Source of the DNA: Halomonas fontilapidosi
Lineage (GTDB): Bacteria > Pseudomonadota > Gammaproteobacteria > Pseudomonadales > Halomonadaceae
DNA: 64,000 nt
Reading direction: 5' to 3'
NCBI RefSeq assembly: GCF_014192285.1
Contig: NZ_JACHXQ010000002.1
Span: 406,968 to 470,967, forward strand
The notes beneath the pieces were generated by a model, which was not told the DNA's origin, did not search any database, and worked only from the letters and a program-made list of their open reading frames with translations. Of the stretch, positions 1 through 9,325 are shown in pieces (the stretch's first letter is position 1; each line of letters starts with the position of its first letter). A program made the translations under genes and the position numbers.

Positions 1-151
1 TCATGAAGGCCACGCCCATCAGGTAGGCGCTGGGCAGCACCAGGAAGATCACGATCCAGGTCGCCCCAGGCGCCACGGTGACCAGCAGGTGCCGTGCCTC
101 GCGCACCATGCCGCGGCTGCGGGCGGAGGGCGTTACGCCGGTATAGGCCAT
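1..151 (-). CDS. potB: ABC transporter permease, polyamine type (N-terminal fragment)
   Basis: Only the first 50 codons lie in the window; the gene runs off the left edge. The product starts MAYTGVTPSAR, has a basic stretch (RSRGMVREARH) and then a hydrophobic first membrane segment from about residue 23 (LLVTVAPGATWIVIFLVLPS). This is the usual N-terminus of PotB/PotH-type inner-membrane permeases. It begins 10 bp after the stop of the PotA-like ATPase on the same strand, so the oxidase, ATPase and permease probably form one operon for polyamine import and use. The substrate class is inferred from the neighbours; a related compound such as another cationic amine is possible. Confidence 0.7.
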   Translation of the reverse strand, partial: MAYTGVTPSARSRGMVREARHLLVTVAPGATWIVIFLVLPSAYLMGVAFM

Positions 152-161
152 GTGCGTCTCC

Positions 162-1289
162 TCACTCGCTCAGGGTAACCAGATCTTCGGGGGCCACCGA
201 CACCGTGACCCGGTCCCCCACCTCGGGCAGGTGCCTGCCGCGGTTGTTGAGGGTCGCCTGCAGGGTGCTCGCGCCGATCTCCAGGCGATACTCGGCATGG
301 CTGCCGCGGTAGAGCCGCTCGCTGACCGTCGCCGGCAGGTGGTTGTCGCCGGCCACCTCACCGGGCAGCAGATCCAGCGTCTCGGGACGGATCAGCAGCA
401 GGCCGCCCTCCCCGGCGTCCTCGGCGGTGAGTTCGCCAAGCGGCGTGGTCAGGCGATCGTGGTGGCGGGCAGTGACCGGATAGAGATTGTCGTGGCCCAT
501 GAAGCGGGCGACGAAGGCGTTGACCGGGTGCTCATAGACCTCCCGGGGCGGCCCCACCTGCTGGATCACCCCGCCGTTGAGCACGGCGATGCGATCGGAC
601 ATCACCATGGCCTCCTGCTGGTCATGGGTGACGAACACGAAGGTCATCCCCAGGCGCTTCTGCACTCGCAAGAGCTCCACCTGCAACTGGCTGCGCAGGC
701 CGGCGTCGAGTGCCGAGAGCGGCTCGTCGAGCAGCAGCACGTCGGGCTCGTTGACCAGCGCGCGAGCCAGGGCGATGCGCTGGCGCTGGCCACCGGAGAG
801 CTGGTCGACGCGGCGGTCCACCAGGTCGCCCAGCTTGATGAACTCGGCGATCTTCGCTACCCGGGCCTCGCGCTCCTCGCGGGGCAGGCCAAGCATCTTG
901 AGCCCGAAGGCCAGGTTCTCGCGCACCGAGAGGTGCGGGAAGAGCGCATAGGACTGGAAGACGGTATTGACGCTGCGCTTGTGCGGCGGCACCTCGGTGA
1001 TGTCCTTGCCGCCGATCGCCAGGCGGCCGTCGTCGGCCTCCTCGAGGCCGGCAAGGATGCGCAGCAGGGTGGTCTTGCCGCAGCCCGAGGGGCCGAGCAG
1101 GGTAAAGAACTCGCCGGCCTCGATGGTCAGATCGACGCCGTCCAGGGCCACGGTGTCCCGCCCGAAGCGTTTGTGAAGCCCCTGCATCTCGATGGAGGAG
1201 GCCTCGCGGCTCGCCTCGTCCCCTGCCACTTCCCCGGCCTGTGGCGCGCCCGGTGACGCGATGGCTTCCGCCGCGATGGTGTCGCTCAT
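162..1289 (-). CDS. potA: Polyamine ABC transporter ATP-binding protein (PotA/PotG family)
   Basis: This is the cytoplasmic ATPase that powers import of putrescine/spermidine-like substrates. The Walker A (LLGPSGCGKTT), signature LSGGQRQR and Walker B (VLLLDEPLSALD) motifs and the switch His (FVTHDQQEA) are all present. The C-terminal third resembles the TOBE region typical of PotA/MalK-type ATPases. The start chosen is MSDTIAAEA, because GAGAGG stands 7 bp upstream of it; an in-frame start 12 codons earlier would overlap the upstream gene. About 375 residues is normal for the family. A poorly conserved Ala/Glu-rich stretch of about 35 residues precedes the ABC domain. It lies between the PuuB-type oxidase and the permease in one apparent operon. 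Confidence 0.88.
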   Translation of the reverse strand: MSDTIAAEAIASPGAPQAGEVAGDEASREASSIEMQGLHKRFGRDTVALDGVDLTIEAGEFFTLLGPSGCGKTTLLRILAGLEEADDGRLAIGGKDITEVPPHKRSVNTVFQSYALFPHLSVRENLAFGLKMLGLPREEREARVAKIAEFIKLGDLVDRRVDQLSGGQRQRIALARALVNEPDVLLLDEPLSALDAGLRSQLQVELLRVQKRLGMTFVFVTHDQQEAMVMSDRIAVLNGGVIQQVGPPREVYEHPVNAFVARFMGHDNLYPVTARHHDRLTTPLGELTAEDAGEGGLLLIRPETLDLLPGEVAGDNHLPATVSERLYRGSHAEYRLEIGASTLQATLNNRGRHLPEVGDRVTVSVAPEDLVTLSE

Positions 1290-1321
1290 GGGGGTGCCCT
1301 CTCGGTTCTCGATGGCCCGGT

Positions 1322-2611
1322 TCACAGCCGGTCCCGCAGTTTGTAGAAGTGAGTGGCCAGCACCAGCAGCGGCTTGCGCAGCAGGGCACCACCCGGGAAG
1401 TGGCGATGGGGCATGGCGGCAAAGACATCGAAGCGTTCGCTCTGGCCGGCGATGGTTTCGGCCAGCAGCTTGCCGGCCAGCCCCGCCAGGGCCATGCCGT
1501 GTCCGGAATAGCCCTGGGCGTAGTAGACATTGCGGCCCAACCGGCCGAAGTCCGGCGCCCGGTCGAGCGTGATGGCCACGTCTCCACCCCAGCGATAGTC
1601 GATGCGCACCCCCTCGAGCACCGGGAAGATCCGCGCGATCTTGGCATCCATGCGCGCCTCGAGGCCGCGTGGCTCGCGTCCGTCGTAGCTGACCTCGCCG
1701 CCATAGATCAGGCGACGGTCGGCGGAGAGCCGGTAGTAGTCGAGCACGAAGTTGGCATCGGACAGGGCATCGTTGCGGGGCAGCACCCGGGCCGCCCGCT
1801 CGGCCGAAAGCGGCTCGGTAGCGATCATGTAGTTGGCGGCGCGCATGACGCGACCCGAGAGTTCGGGCATCAGGCCTGCTTGATAGGCGTTGGTGCCCAC
1901 CACCACGAAGTCGGCAGTGACCCGACCCGCGGTGGTGCCCACGCTGGCTGGCTGGCCGTGATGGACCTCCACGGCGGCGCTCTGCTCGTGGATCGTCACC
2001 CCGGCGCGGCGGGCCGCCCGCGCCAGGCCCAGGGTATAGTTGAGAGGATGCAGGTGGCCGCCCTCGGCATCATGCAGGGCCGCCGGGTAGGCGTCGGTCA
2101 CCACGTGCTCGCGCAGGGCATCGCCCTGAAGCATGGAAAGCGCCGGGTAGCCGAAGTCACGGGCCATGCGCTCGCGGAAGGCCTCGAGTTCACGCACGTG
2201 ACGCAGCTTGACCGCGGCATGCAAATAGCCCCAGGCAAGCTCACAGGGGATCGCGTGGCGCTCGACCAGTTCCGCGGTCAGGCGCACCGCCTCGCGACTC
2301 ATCTCCCAGATATCCCGGGCCCGCTCTCGCCCCAGCGCCTTCTCCACGGTGCTGATGTCGGTACCCAGCCCGGGGAGGATCTGACCGCCGCTGCGCCCGG
2401 AGGCGCCATGCCCGATCTGCCCGGCCTCGAGCAGCACCACCGAATAGCCCCGCTCGGCCAGGTGCAGCGCCGCCGAGCAACCGGTGATGCCACCACCGAC
2501 CACGCAGACATCGGCCCGCACCTCCCCCTCGAGCGGGGGGCAGTCGCCAAGCTCGACGGCGATGGAGTCGCGGTACCAGGAGGCGGGCGGCGCCAGCGGC
2601 GGGGTCGTCAT
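1322..2611 (-). CDS. puuB: FAD-dependent gamma-glutamylputrescine oxidase-like protein
   Basis: This is an FAD amine oxidase of the DAO family. PuuB oxidises gamma-glutamylputrescine to the aldehyde with release of ammonia and peroxide. The dinucleotide-binding motif VCVVGGGITGCSAALHL lies near residues 35-50, followed by LLEAGQIGHGASGRSGGQ. The C-terminal IDYRWGGD and YYAQGYSGHG blocks are characteristic of PuuB relatives. Length (429 residues) matches the family. The ATG start is preceded by AGGTG at 6 bp; a GTG three codons upstream has no better site. Sharing an operon with PotA/PotB-type genes supports polyamine catabolism. No glutamylputrescine synthetase is visible in this window, so the exact substrate is inferred. 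Confidence 0.8.
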   Translation of the reverse strand: MTTPPLAPPASWYRDSIAVELGDCPPLEGEVRADVCVVGGGITGCSAALHLAERGYSVVLLEAGQIGHGASGRSGGQILPGLGTDISTVEKALGRERARDIWEMSREAVRLTAELVERHAIPCELAWGYLHAAVKLRHVRELEAFRERMARDFGYPALSMLQGDALREHVVTDAYPAALHDAEGGHLHPLNYTLGLARAARRAGVTIHEQSAAVEVHHGQPASVGTTAGRVTADFVVVGTNAYQAGLMPELSGRVMRAANYMIATEPLSAERAARVLPRNDALSDANFVLDYYRLSADRRLIYGGEVSYDGREPRGLEARMDAKIARIFPVLEGVRIDYRWGGDVAITLDRAPDFGRLGRNVYYAQGYSGHGMALAGLAGKLLAETIAGQSERFDVFAAMPHRHFPGGALLRKPLLVLATHFYKLRDRL

Positions 2612-3054
2612 GCGGGACACCTGTTGTGTGATGCGCGGTGCGCTGGTTGTTGTTGGCTTCCTCGCCCGGTGAATTCACCCGGGCAGGCCACCTCAGTTTG
2701 ACACCAGCACGGCAATAACTGTCAAGTATTTAGCACCTGCCAATAAACCGAGCGATGTTGGCGTCAAGGCAATCACTCACAGATATTAATATAGTAATCT
2801 GATTATAAAGAAAAAATACGACGAAGCGAAAATACGGAGGTCACGCAGCGCCTCAGGACACCAGTAAACGAGCGTGGTAACGTCAATTAATCACCACCAA
2901 CCCTCATCACCACCATGGCCGCCCACATGATGAGCGAAGCGGCGCCTTCGCCTCAGAGCTCCTTCATGCAGGCGTCGGCAGAAGAGGCTTGGGTGGCGCC
3001 GAGACACCCGTCATGCTTTGGTGAAGAAAAACGCCCCGACCAAGGAGTCCCCCC
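2612..3054. promoter_or_regulatory. Divergent intergenic region between polyamine operon and aminotransferase
   Basis: This 443-bp gap holds no convincing gene. At 2664-2684 there is a near-perfect palindrome around a central GAATTC (CCCGGTGAATTCACCCGGG, with one extra C in the right arm), 53 bp from the oxidase start. It is a plausible operator. The stretch 2775-2835 is markedly AT-rich (ATATTAATATAG, TTATAAAGAAAAAATAC) compared with the high-GC surroundings and probably carries one or both divergent promoters. I could not settle on a single clear -35/-10 pair. The aminotransferase has AGGAG just before its ATG at 3055. Confidence 0.45.
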
Positions 3055-4413
3055 ATGAAGGCGTCGACTGCCCCTGATCCCCATGTCATCGAGAACGGCA
3101 AGGGGCCCAGCCCGCTCAACCATCACTACTGGATGCCGTTCAGCGCCAATCGCGACTTCCATGCGCATCCCCGCGTCATCACCGCTGCCGACGGACGCTA
3201 TTTCATCGATGACCGCGGGCGGCGGCTGTTCGACTCGCTCTCCGGCCTCTGGACCTGCGGCGCCGGCCACAACCGTCCCGAGATCCAGCAGGCGGTGGCG
3301 GCCCAGCTGAGCCGGCTGGACTATGCTCCCGGCTTCCAGGTCGCCCACCCGCTCGCTTTCGAGCTGGCCGAACGCATGGCGACACTGACCCCGCCGGGGC
3401 TGGACCACGTCTTCTTCACCGATTCCGGCTCCGAGTCCGCCGACACGGCGGTCAAGATGGCGCGTGCCTACTGGCGCCTCCAGGGCCGACCGGAGAAGAC
3501 CCGTCTGATCGGCCGCGCCAAGGGCTATCACGGCGTCAATATCGGCGGTACCAGCCTCGGCGGAATCGGCGGCAACCGCAAGCACTACGGCCAGCTGATG
3601 GACGTCACCCACCTGCCCCATACCCTGCAGCCGACGCACGCCTTCACCCGTGGCCAGGCCGACAGCGGTGCGGAGCTCGCCGACGCCCTGCTCGACCAGA
3701 TCGCCCTGCACGACGCCTCCAGCATCGCCGCGGTGATCGTCGAGCCGATGTCCGGTTCCGCCGGGGTCATCGTGCCGCCGCGGGGCTACCTGGAGCGGCT
3801 GCGCGAGATCTGCTCCGCCCACGACATCCTGCTGATCTTCGACGAGGTGATCACCGCCTTCGGCCGGGCCGGGGCCCGCACCGGCGCCGAGGCCTTCGGC
3901 GTCACCCCGGACATCATGAACGTGGCCAAGCAGCTCACCAACGGCGCGGTGCCCATGGGGGCGGTGATCGCCTCGCGTGAGATCTTCGATACCTTCATGG
4001 CAGGGGGCGGCCCGGCGCATGCCATCGAGTTCCCCCATGGCTATACCTACAGCGCCCATCCGGTGGCGTGCGCCGCGGCACTGGCCACCCTCGACCTGTT
4101 CGAGCGTGAGGACTTCCCCGGCCAGGTGCGGGCCATTGCCCCGGCCTTCGAGGCTAAACTCCACGCCCTCAGGGATCGCCCGCATGTGGTGGATATCCGC
4201 AACCACGGCCTGGCCGGCGCGCTGCAGCTCGCGCCCCGCCATGGCGACCCGACCATCCGTCCCCGGGATGCTCACCTGGCGCTCTGGGAAGCGGGCTTTT
4301 ACGTGCGCTATGGCGGCGACACCCTGCAGTTCGGCCCCCCCTTCGCCAGCACGGAGACGGAGCTCGAGCGGCTCTTCGATGCCGTGGCCACGACGCTGGA
4401 CCGGCTGGCGTGA
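3055..4413 (+). CDS. Beta-alanine (omega-amino acid):pyruvate aminotransferase
   Basis: This is a class III PLP-dependent aminotransferase. Its family moves the terminal amino group of beta-alanine and related omega-amino acids to pyruvate, giving malonate semialdehyde and alanine. Diagnostic blocks are HYWMPFSANRDF near the N-terminus, LSGLWTCGAGHNRPEI, the cofactor-binding GSGSESADTAVKMARAYWR-type region, LLIFDEVITAFGR and the Schiff-base lysine in NVAKQLTNGAVPMG. It resembles the pseudomonad beta-alanine:pyruvate transaminase along its whole 452-residue length. AGGAG precedes the ATG. It is divergent from the polyamine uptake/oxidase operon. Beta-alanine is a product of spermidine/propanediamine breakdown, so a joint role is likely but inferred. 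Confidence 0.88.
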   Translation: MKASTAPDPHVIENGKGPSPLNHHYWMPFSANRDFHAHPRVITAADGRYFIDDRGRRLFDSLSGLWTCGAGHNRPEIQQAVAAQLSRLDYAPGFQVAHPLAFELAERMATLTPPGLDHVFFTDSGSESADTAVKMARAYWRLQGRPEKTRLIGRAKGYHGVNIGGTSLGGIGGNRKHYGQLMDVTHLPHTLQPTHAFTRGQADSGAELADALLDQIALHDASSIAAVIVEPMSGSAGVIVPPRGYLERLREICSAHDILLIFDEVITAFGRAGARTGAEAFGVTPDIMNVAKQLTNGAVPMGAVIASREIFDTFMAGGGPAHAIEFPHGYTYSAHPVACAAALATLDLFEREDFPGQVRAIAPAFEAKLHALRDRPHVVDIRNHGLAGALQLAPRHGDPTIRPRDAHLALWEAGFYVRYGGDTLQFGPPFASTETELERLFDAVATTLDRLA

Positions 4414-4470
4414 GCGGCGAACTCGCGGCTCGACGCCATGGCGGCCGCGCGCGCTTGGCCAGGGCTCTTG

Positions 4471-5220
4471 TCAATAGGCGGCGCAGACCGGACAGGCGGG
4501 GTCGCGCGGCACACCGAAGTGGCGCCACTGGCCGCTGAGGCCGTCGAAGGTGGAGAGTCCGCGATGAGGCGTGCCGGCGCCGCTGACAAGCTTGATCGCC
4601 TCCAGGGCCTGGAAGCTGCCGATCAGCCCCACCAGGGGCGCCACCACGCCGCTCTCGGCGCAACTGAGCGCCTCGTCGCCGCTGTCGTCCGGCGGGTAGA
4701 GGCAGGCATAGCAGGGTGAATCGGGGTCGCGGGCATCGAACACGGCGAGCTGGCCGGAGAAGCGGATCGCCGCCCCGGAGACCAGCGGCACGCGTGCCGC
4801 CCGGCAGGCGGCGTTGATCGCATAGCGGCTGGAGAAGCGGTCGGTGCAGTCGAGCACCACGTCCGCCTCGGCGACGGCTTGCGCCAGCGATGCGCCGTCG
4901 AGATGCGCGGTGATCGCTTGAATCGTGCAAGCGGGGTTGAGGGCAAGCGCCGCCTCCCGGGCCGACTCGGCCTTGTTGCGACCGAGGTCGGCGGTGGCGT
5001 GGGCGATCTGGCGCTGCAGGTTGGAAAGCTCGACCTCGTCGGCATCGGCCAGCGTCAGCCGACCCAGCCCCGCGGCCGCCAGGTAGAGGGCCACCGGCGA
5101 GCCCAGCCCGCCGGCGCCCACCACCAGGGCGTGGCTGGCCAGCAGCCGCTCCTGGCCATCGATGTCGATCTGCTCGAGCATGATCTGGCGGCTATAGCGC
5201 AGCAGGGCCTGGTCATCCAT
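4471..5220 (-). CDS. moeB: Molybdopterin-synthase adenylyltransferase MoeB / ThiF family
   Basis: This E1-like enzyme adenylates the C-terminal Gly-Gly of the small sulfur carrier MoaD (or ThiS) for molybdopterin or thiazole synthesis. The 249-residue protein has the nucleotide-binding loop VVGAGGLGSPVALYLAAAG, the NLQRQIAH arginine motif, DCTDRF, and two zinc-binding pairs (CYAC near residue 170 and CPVC at the extreme C-terminus). The start MDDQALLRYSRQI is the classical MoeB N-terminus; longer in-frame readings upstream are out of register with real coding sequence. It begins 8 bp after the Lrp-type gene, so the two are likely co-transcribed. MoeB and ThiF cannot be separated from sequence alone. 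Confidence 0.85.
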   Translation of the reverse strand: MDDQALLRYSRQIMLEQIDIDGQERLLASHALVVGAGGLGSPVALYLAAAGLGRLTLADADEVELSNLQRQIAHATADLGRNKAESAREAALALNPACTIQAITAHLDGASLAQAVAEADVVLDCTDRFSSRYAINAACRAARVPLVSGAAIRFSGQLAVFDARDPDSPCYACLYPPDDSGDEALSCAESGVVAPLVGLIGSFQALEAIKLVSGAGTPHRGLSTFDGLSGQWRHFGVPRDPACPVCAAY

Positions 5221-5228
5221 CGATGGGC

Positions 5229-5729
5229 TCACTTCTCCTCGAACTCCTCGATGTCGGGCACGTGGAGGCTGAAGTCCTCCTTGACCTCCTCCATCACCAC
5301 ATAGCTCTTGGACTCCTTCACCCCGGGCAGGGTCAGCACCACGTCGCCGAGCAGCTGGCGATAGGCGGACATCTCGGGAATCCGGCACTTGAGAATGTAG
5401 TCGAACTGCCCCGACACCAGGTGACACTCCTGGATCTGTGGCAGCATGGCCACGGCACGACGAAACTCGTCGAACACCGCCGGCGACTGGGTCTCCAGGC
5501 TGATCTCGACGAACACCAGCAGGTTGGCCTTGAGCGCCCGAGGGTCGAGCAGCGCCTTGTAGCCACGAATGATACCGGAACGCTCCAGGCGCTTGACGCG
5601 CTCCAGGCAAGGCGTGGTGGAGAGGCCAACCTGGGAGGCCAGGTCGACGTAGGAGATGCGGGCATTCTCCTGCAGGCAGCGCAGGATCTTGAGATCGATG
5701 CGATCGAGGGTGCGGGTCTTGGCTTTCAT
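5229..5729 (-). CDS. Lrp/AsnC-family transcriptional regulator
   Basis: This is a 166-residue DNA-binding regulator with an N-terminal winged helix (LDRIDLKILRCLQENARISYVDLA, recognition helix region LSTTPCLERVKRLERSGII) and a C-terminal RAM/AsnC ligand-binding domain (from about residue 70 to 155). Size and layout are those of Lrp itself: the stretch from residue 70 to 150 includes EFRRAVAMLPQIQECHLVSG and GDVVLTLPGVKESKSYVVMEE. Global Lrp senses leucine, but many paralogues sense other amino acids, so the effector is unknown. Its position between prmC and moeB is unusual, since in many relatives moeB follows prmC directly. It has its own 149-bp upstream region. Confidence 0.9.
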   Translation of the reverse strand: MKAKTRTLDRIDLKILRCLQENARISYVDLASQVGLSTTPCLERVKRLERSGIIRGYKALLDPRALKANLLVFVEISLETQSPAVFDEFRRAVAMLPQIQECHLVSGQFDYILKCRIPEMSAYRQLLGDVVLTLPGVKESKSYVVMEEVKEDFSLHVPDIEEFEEK

Positions 5730-5878
5730 GGTCGTGGGCGTGCCGATAGGGATGGGCCGTTCACGTCATCGTGACCGCACGATCACCTGAAAATCACTCC
5801 ACCGAAGACGCTCCGATGGGTTTCACGAATGCAAAGGCGACGAGACGTGGCGTTTTTTGCTGGCCAAGAAGTACCACA

Positions 5879-6754
5879 TCACGACCGCCCCTCACCAGTC
5901 ACACTGTCAACGCGGCGTCCCAGACTGACCCGCTCATGCCCCCCCAGATCGCGAAGCGTCGCGATCTCGTCATAGCCGACCGCGGCGAGGGCGTCGCGCA
6001 CCGCCCTCCCCTGGCCCTGGCCATGCTCCAGCAGCAGCCAGCCGCCGGGCACGAGGTAAGCACGAGCTTCACTGGCCAGGTGGCGCAGGTCGGCCAGTCC
6101 CTCCTCGGCGGCGATCAGCGCGCTGGCCGGCTCGAAGCGCACATCGCCCTGCTGCAGGTGGGGGTCGTCCGCGGCGATGTAAGGCGGATTCGAGACGATA
6201 AGCGCGAAACGCTCCACGCTATCTGCGTGGTCCAGCGCCGTGAACCAGTCGCCCACGCGAAACTCGACGTTGCCGATGGCGAGGCGCTCGGCATTGTACC
6301 GGGCCAGCGACACCGCCTCGGGACGTTGATCGATACCGACCACCGACCAGCCGGGCTGCTCGCTGGCGAAGGCCAGGGCGATGGCCCCGGTGCCGGTGCC
6401 AAGGTCCAGCAGATGTCCCTCGGGAGGCGAGGCGTGGGCCAACGCCGCCTCGACCAGACGCTCGGTATCGGGGCGGGGAATCAAGGTATGCGACGAGGTG
6501 GCCAGCCGCAGCCCCCAGAACTCTCGCTCGCCGGTCAGGTAGGCCACCGGGTGGCCCAGGGCGCGCGCCGCCAGCAGCGCCTCGAAGCGCGCCCGCTCGA
6601 AGACCGGCGGCTCGCGGTCACCCCAGGTGTAAAGCCAGGTGCGGTCGACACCCAGCGCATGGCACAGCAGCACCTCGGCATCGAGCCGAGGGCTCGCTGA
6701 GCCGGCCTGGAGAAGACGCTGCGTCGCCCGCGCCAGCAGGGCGTCGAGGATCAT
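5879..6754 (-). CDS. prmC: Peptide chain release factor N5-glutamine methyltransferase PrmC
   Basis: PrmC methylates the glutamine of the GGQ loop in release factors RF1 and RF2 using S-adenosylmethionine. The 291-residue product has the N-terminal helical substrate-recognition domain, the SAM-binding motif [16 protein letters not shown] (about residues 115-130) and the catalytic NPPY at about residues 189-192. The start [10 protein letters not shown] overlaps the prfA stop by an ATGA junction, which indicates translational coupling to its own substrate gene. Longer in-frame readings extend into prfA and are not real. It is third in hemA-prfA-prmC. Confidence 0.95.
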   Translation of the reverse strand: MILDALLARATQRLLQAGSASPRLDAEVLLCHALGVDRTWLYTWGDREPPVFERARFEALLAARALGHPVAYLTGEREFWGLRLATSSHTLIPRPDTERLVEAALAHASPPEGHLLDLGTGTGAIALAFASEQPGWSVVGIDQRPEAVSLARYNAERLAIGNVEFRVGDWFTALDHADSVERFALIVSNPPYIAADDPHLQQGDVRFEPASALIAAEEGLADLRHLASEARAYLVPGGWLLLEHGQGQGRAVRDALAAVGYDEIATLRDLGGHERVSLGRRVDSVTGEGRS

Positions 6755-7845
6755 CCGGCATCCTGCTGAAGCGCCGCCAGCTGCTCGGCCTGGTACTCGT
6801 GGATCAGCGGCTCGATCACGTCGTCGAGTTGCTCGCCGCTGACCACCTCGGAGAGCTTGTAGAGCGTCAGGTTGATGCGATGGTCGGTGATTCGGCCCTG
6901 GGGAAAGTTGTAGGTGCGAATACGCTCGCTGCGATCGCCCGAGCCCACCAGGCTGCGCCGGGCATCGGCCTGCTGCTGCCGCTGGCTGGCCACGGCCGAC
7001 TGCTTGAGCCGCGCAGCGAGCAGCGACATCGCCTTGGCGCGATTCTTGTGCTGGCTGCGCTCCTCCTGGCACTCCACCACCACCCCGCTGGGCAGGTGGG
7101 TGATGCGGATCGCGGAGTCGGTAGTGTTGACGTGCTGCCCGCCGGCGCCGCTGGAGCGGAAGGTATCGACTCGCAAGTCGCTTGGGTCGATATCGATGTC
7201 GCCCACCTCGTCGGCCTCGGGCATCACTGCCACGGTGCAGGCCGAGGTGTGGATGCGCCCCTGGGATTCGGTGGCCGGCACCCGCTGCACGCGGTGCGCC
7301 CCGGATTCGAACTTGAGCCGCGCATAGACGCCCTCGCCCTTGATGCGCGAGATGATCTCCTTGTAACCGCCCTGGTCCCCGTGGCTGGCGCTGACCACCT
7401 CGACCTTCCAGCCGTGCTGCTCGGCATAGCGGGAATACATGCGGAAGAGGTCACCGGCGAACAGCGCCGCCTCGTCGCCGCCGGTGCCAGCGCGAATCTC
7501 GAGGAAGACGTTGCGCCGGTCGTCGGGATCGCGGGGCACCAGCAGCTGCTTGAGACGGATCTCAAGGGCCGCAAGCCGCTCATGACCCTCGTCCCGCTCG
7601 AGTTCGGCCAGTTCGCGCATCTCGGCGTCGGCATCGCCGAGCAGCTGCTCGGCGGAGGTGATATCGGCCTCCACGGCGCGATACTCGCGCCAGGCCTCCA
7701 CCAAGGGTTCGAGCTCGGCATATTCCCGCGAATAGTCGCGAAAGCGGCTCTGGTCGCTGATCACCTCGGGCTCCGCCAGCAGGGCGGAGAGCTCCTCGAA
7801 GCGCTCGACGAAGGCATCGAGGCGCTGGCGCAGGCTGGCTTTCAT
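6751..7845 (-). CDS. prfA: Peptide chain release factor 1
   Basis: RF1 reads UAA and UAG stop codons and triggers peptidyl-tRNA hydrolysis on the ribosome. The 364-residue protein has the stop-codon recognition tripeptide PAT at residues 190-192 (RF2 would have SPF) and the catalytic GGQ at 235-237 in [10 protein letters not shown]. The full-length N-terminal coiled-coil domain is present. The start MKASLRQRL lies 9 bp after the hemA stop and the stop overlaps prmC, the standard hemA-prfA-prmC operon of gammaproteobacteria. Confidence 0.97.
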   Translation of the reverse strand: MKASLRQRLDAFVERFEELSALLAEPEVISDQSRFRDYSREYAELEPLVEAWREYRAVEADITSAEQLLGDADAEMRELAELERDEGHERLAALEIRLKQLLVPRDPDDRRNVFLEIRAGTGGDEAALFAGDLFRMYSRYAEQHGWKVEVVSASHGDQGGYKEIISRIKGEGVYARLKFESGAHRVQRVPATESQGRIHTSACTVAVMPEADEVGDIDIDPSDLRVDTFRSSGAGGQHVNTTDSAIRITHLPSGVVVECQEERSQHKNRAKAMSLLAARLKQSAVASQRQQQADARRSLVGSGDRSERIRTYNFPQGRITDHRINLTLYKLSEVVSGEQLDDVIEPLIHEYQAEQLAALQQDAG

Positions 7846-7854
7846 CGGCGCATC

Positions 7855-9123
7855 CTATCGAGAGTGGTCGTTGGATTCATCCAGCAGCAGCGCGGTGGCA
7901 GCGTCCAGCAGGTCACGACGCTCCCGGGAAGCCGCCTCGCGCATCGCCACGGTGGGACGGTGCATCAGTCGGTTGGTGAGCTGGTGGGCCAGGCGTCGAA
8001 TCACCAGTTCGGGGTCCTCGCCGCGGGCCAGGCGCGCCAGGGCCTGCTGCTCGGAGAGCTCGCGCATGGCCTCGCCGCGGGCGCGCACGTCGCGGATCAG
8101 CTCGCCGCCGCTGCGGATTCGCCGCTCGTGCTGCCAATTACCCACCCCGTGCTCGATCAGCGACTCGGCCTGGTCGGCGGCCACCTGCCGGTGTCGGCGG
8201 TTCTCTTCGATGACCTCCTGAAGGTCATCGACGGTATACAGGAAGACATCGCCGAGCTCGCCCACCTCGGGCTCGATGTCGCGCGGGACGGCAATGTCGA
8301 CCATGAAGACAGGACGGTGGCGGCGTTTCTTCAGCGCCCGCTCGACCATGCCCTTGCCCAGGATCGGCAACGGTGCGGCGGTCGAGGAGATCACGATGTC
8401 GGCCTGGACGAGCGCCTCGGGAATGGCATCGAGGGTAATCGCCTCACCGCCCAGTGGCCCGGAGAGGGCCTCGGCGCGCTCGCGGGTGCGGTTGGCCACG
8501 GTGAGTTGCCGCACACCCGCCTCGTGGAGGTGGCGCGCCACCAGCTCGATGGTCTCGCCGGCGCCGATCAGCAGCGCTCGCGAGCGGGTGAAGTCGCCAA
8601 AGATACGGCTGGCCAGGCTCACCGCCGCATAGGCCACCGACACCGGGTTGCGTCCGATGCCGGTCTCGGTACGCACCTGCTTGGCCACGGCAAAGGTGTG
8701 CTGAAAAAGACACTCCAGCTCCTTGCCCAGCCCCTTCTCTCGGCGGCTGGCCTGGTAGGCCTCCTTGAGCTGGCCCAGTATCTGCGGCTCGCCCAGCACC
8801 ATCGAGTCCAGCCCCACGGCCACGCGCATCAGGTGTCGCGCCGCCTCGTTCTCGTGAAAGTGGTAGGCGCAGCGCGAGAGATCCTCCACCCTCAGCCCGT
8901 GAAACCGGCCCAGCCAGTCGAGGATCTCGCGCTCGCCGACAGCATCGGTGACGCAGTAGAGCTCGGTACGGTTGCAGGTGGAGAGAACCGCGGCCTCGCG
9001 CACCTCCGGCAGCGCACGCAGCTCGGCCAGCGCCGCCTCCAACTGAGTCGGCGAAAAGGCGACCTGCTCGCGCACCTCGATGGTGGCGGTCCGGTGGTTG
9101 ATTCCCAGGGCAAGAAGCGTCAT
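7855..9123 (-). CDS. hemA: Glutamyl-tRNA reductase
   Basis: HemA reduces the glutamate of Glu-tRNA to glutamate-1-semialdehyde, the first committed step of tetrapyrrole synthesis by the C5 route. The N-terminus MTLLALGINHRTA is diagnostic, and the nucleophile Cys50 sits in VLSTCNRTELY. The NADPH domain (ALLIGAGETIELVARHL) and the C-terminal dimerisation helix follow. Length (422) is normal. It leads the operon with prfA and prmC; transcription starts in the 200-bp region shared with the divergent TPR lipoprotein gene, where a TAGAAT sequence (complement at 9211-9216) is a possible -10. Confidence 0.97.
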   Translation of the reverse strand: MTLLALGINHRTATIEVREQVAFSPTQLEAALAELRALPEVREAAVLSTCNRTELYCVTDAVGEREILDWLGRFHGLRVEDLSRCAYHFHENEAARHLMRVAVGLDSMVLGEPQILGQLKEAYQASRREKGLGKELECLFQHTFAVAKQVRTETGIGRNPVSVAYAAVSLASRIFGDFTRSRALLIGAGETIELVARHLHEAGVRQLTVANRTRERAEALSGPLGGEAITLDAIPEALVQADIVISSTAAPLPILGKGMVERALKKRRHRPVFMVDIAVPRDIEPEVGELGDVFLYTVDDLQEVIEENRRHRQVAADQAESLIEHGVGNWQHERRIRSGGELIRDVRARGEAMRELSEQQALARLARGEDPELVIRRLAHQLTNRLMHRPTVAMREAASRERRDLLDAATALLLDESNDHSR

Positions 9124-9268
9124 GCGTTCGGCGTCTTCGCGAGTCGTGGTTCCGGCAGGGGCGCAGTGAAGATGTCCGCCGACGCGGACCGCCCATCCTC
9201 GAAGCGACGCATTCTACCACAGGCCGCCCGCCCGGGGCGCCATGACATGCCGTGATCGGGATCATGCT

Positions 9269-9296
9269 TTGCCCGGCGGAGTCGAGCCGTTATGCT
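9269..9296 (+). promoter_or_regulatory. Putative sigma-70 promoter of the TPR lipoprotein-lolB-ispE run
   Basis: TTGCCC (9269-9274) and TATGCT (9291-9296) are separated by 16 bp, ending 30 bp before the ATG of the TPR lipoprotein gene. This is a fair sigma-70 match and the only good one in the hemA divergent region on this strand. Confidence 0.5.
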
Positions 9297-9325
9297 GGCC
9301 ACACTCCCTTTAGTACGAGACGCGC

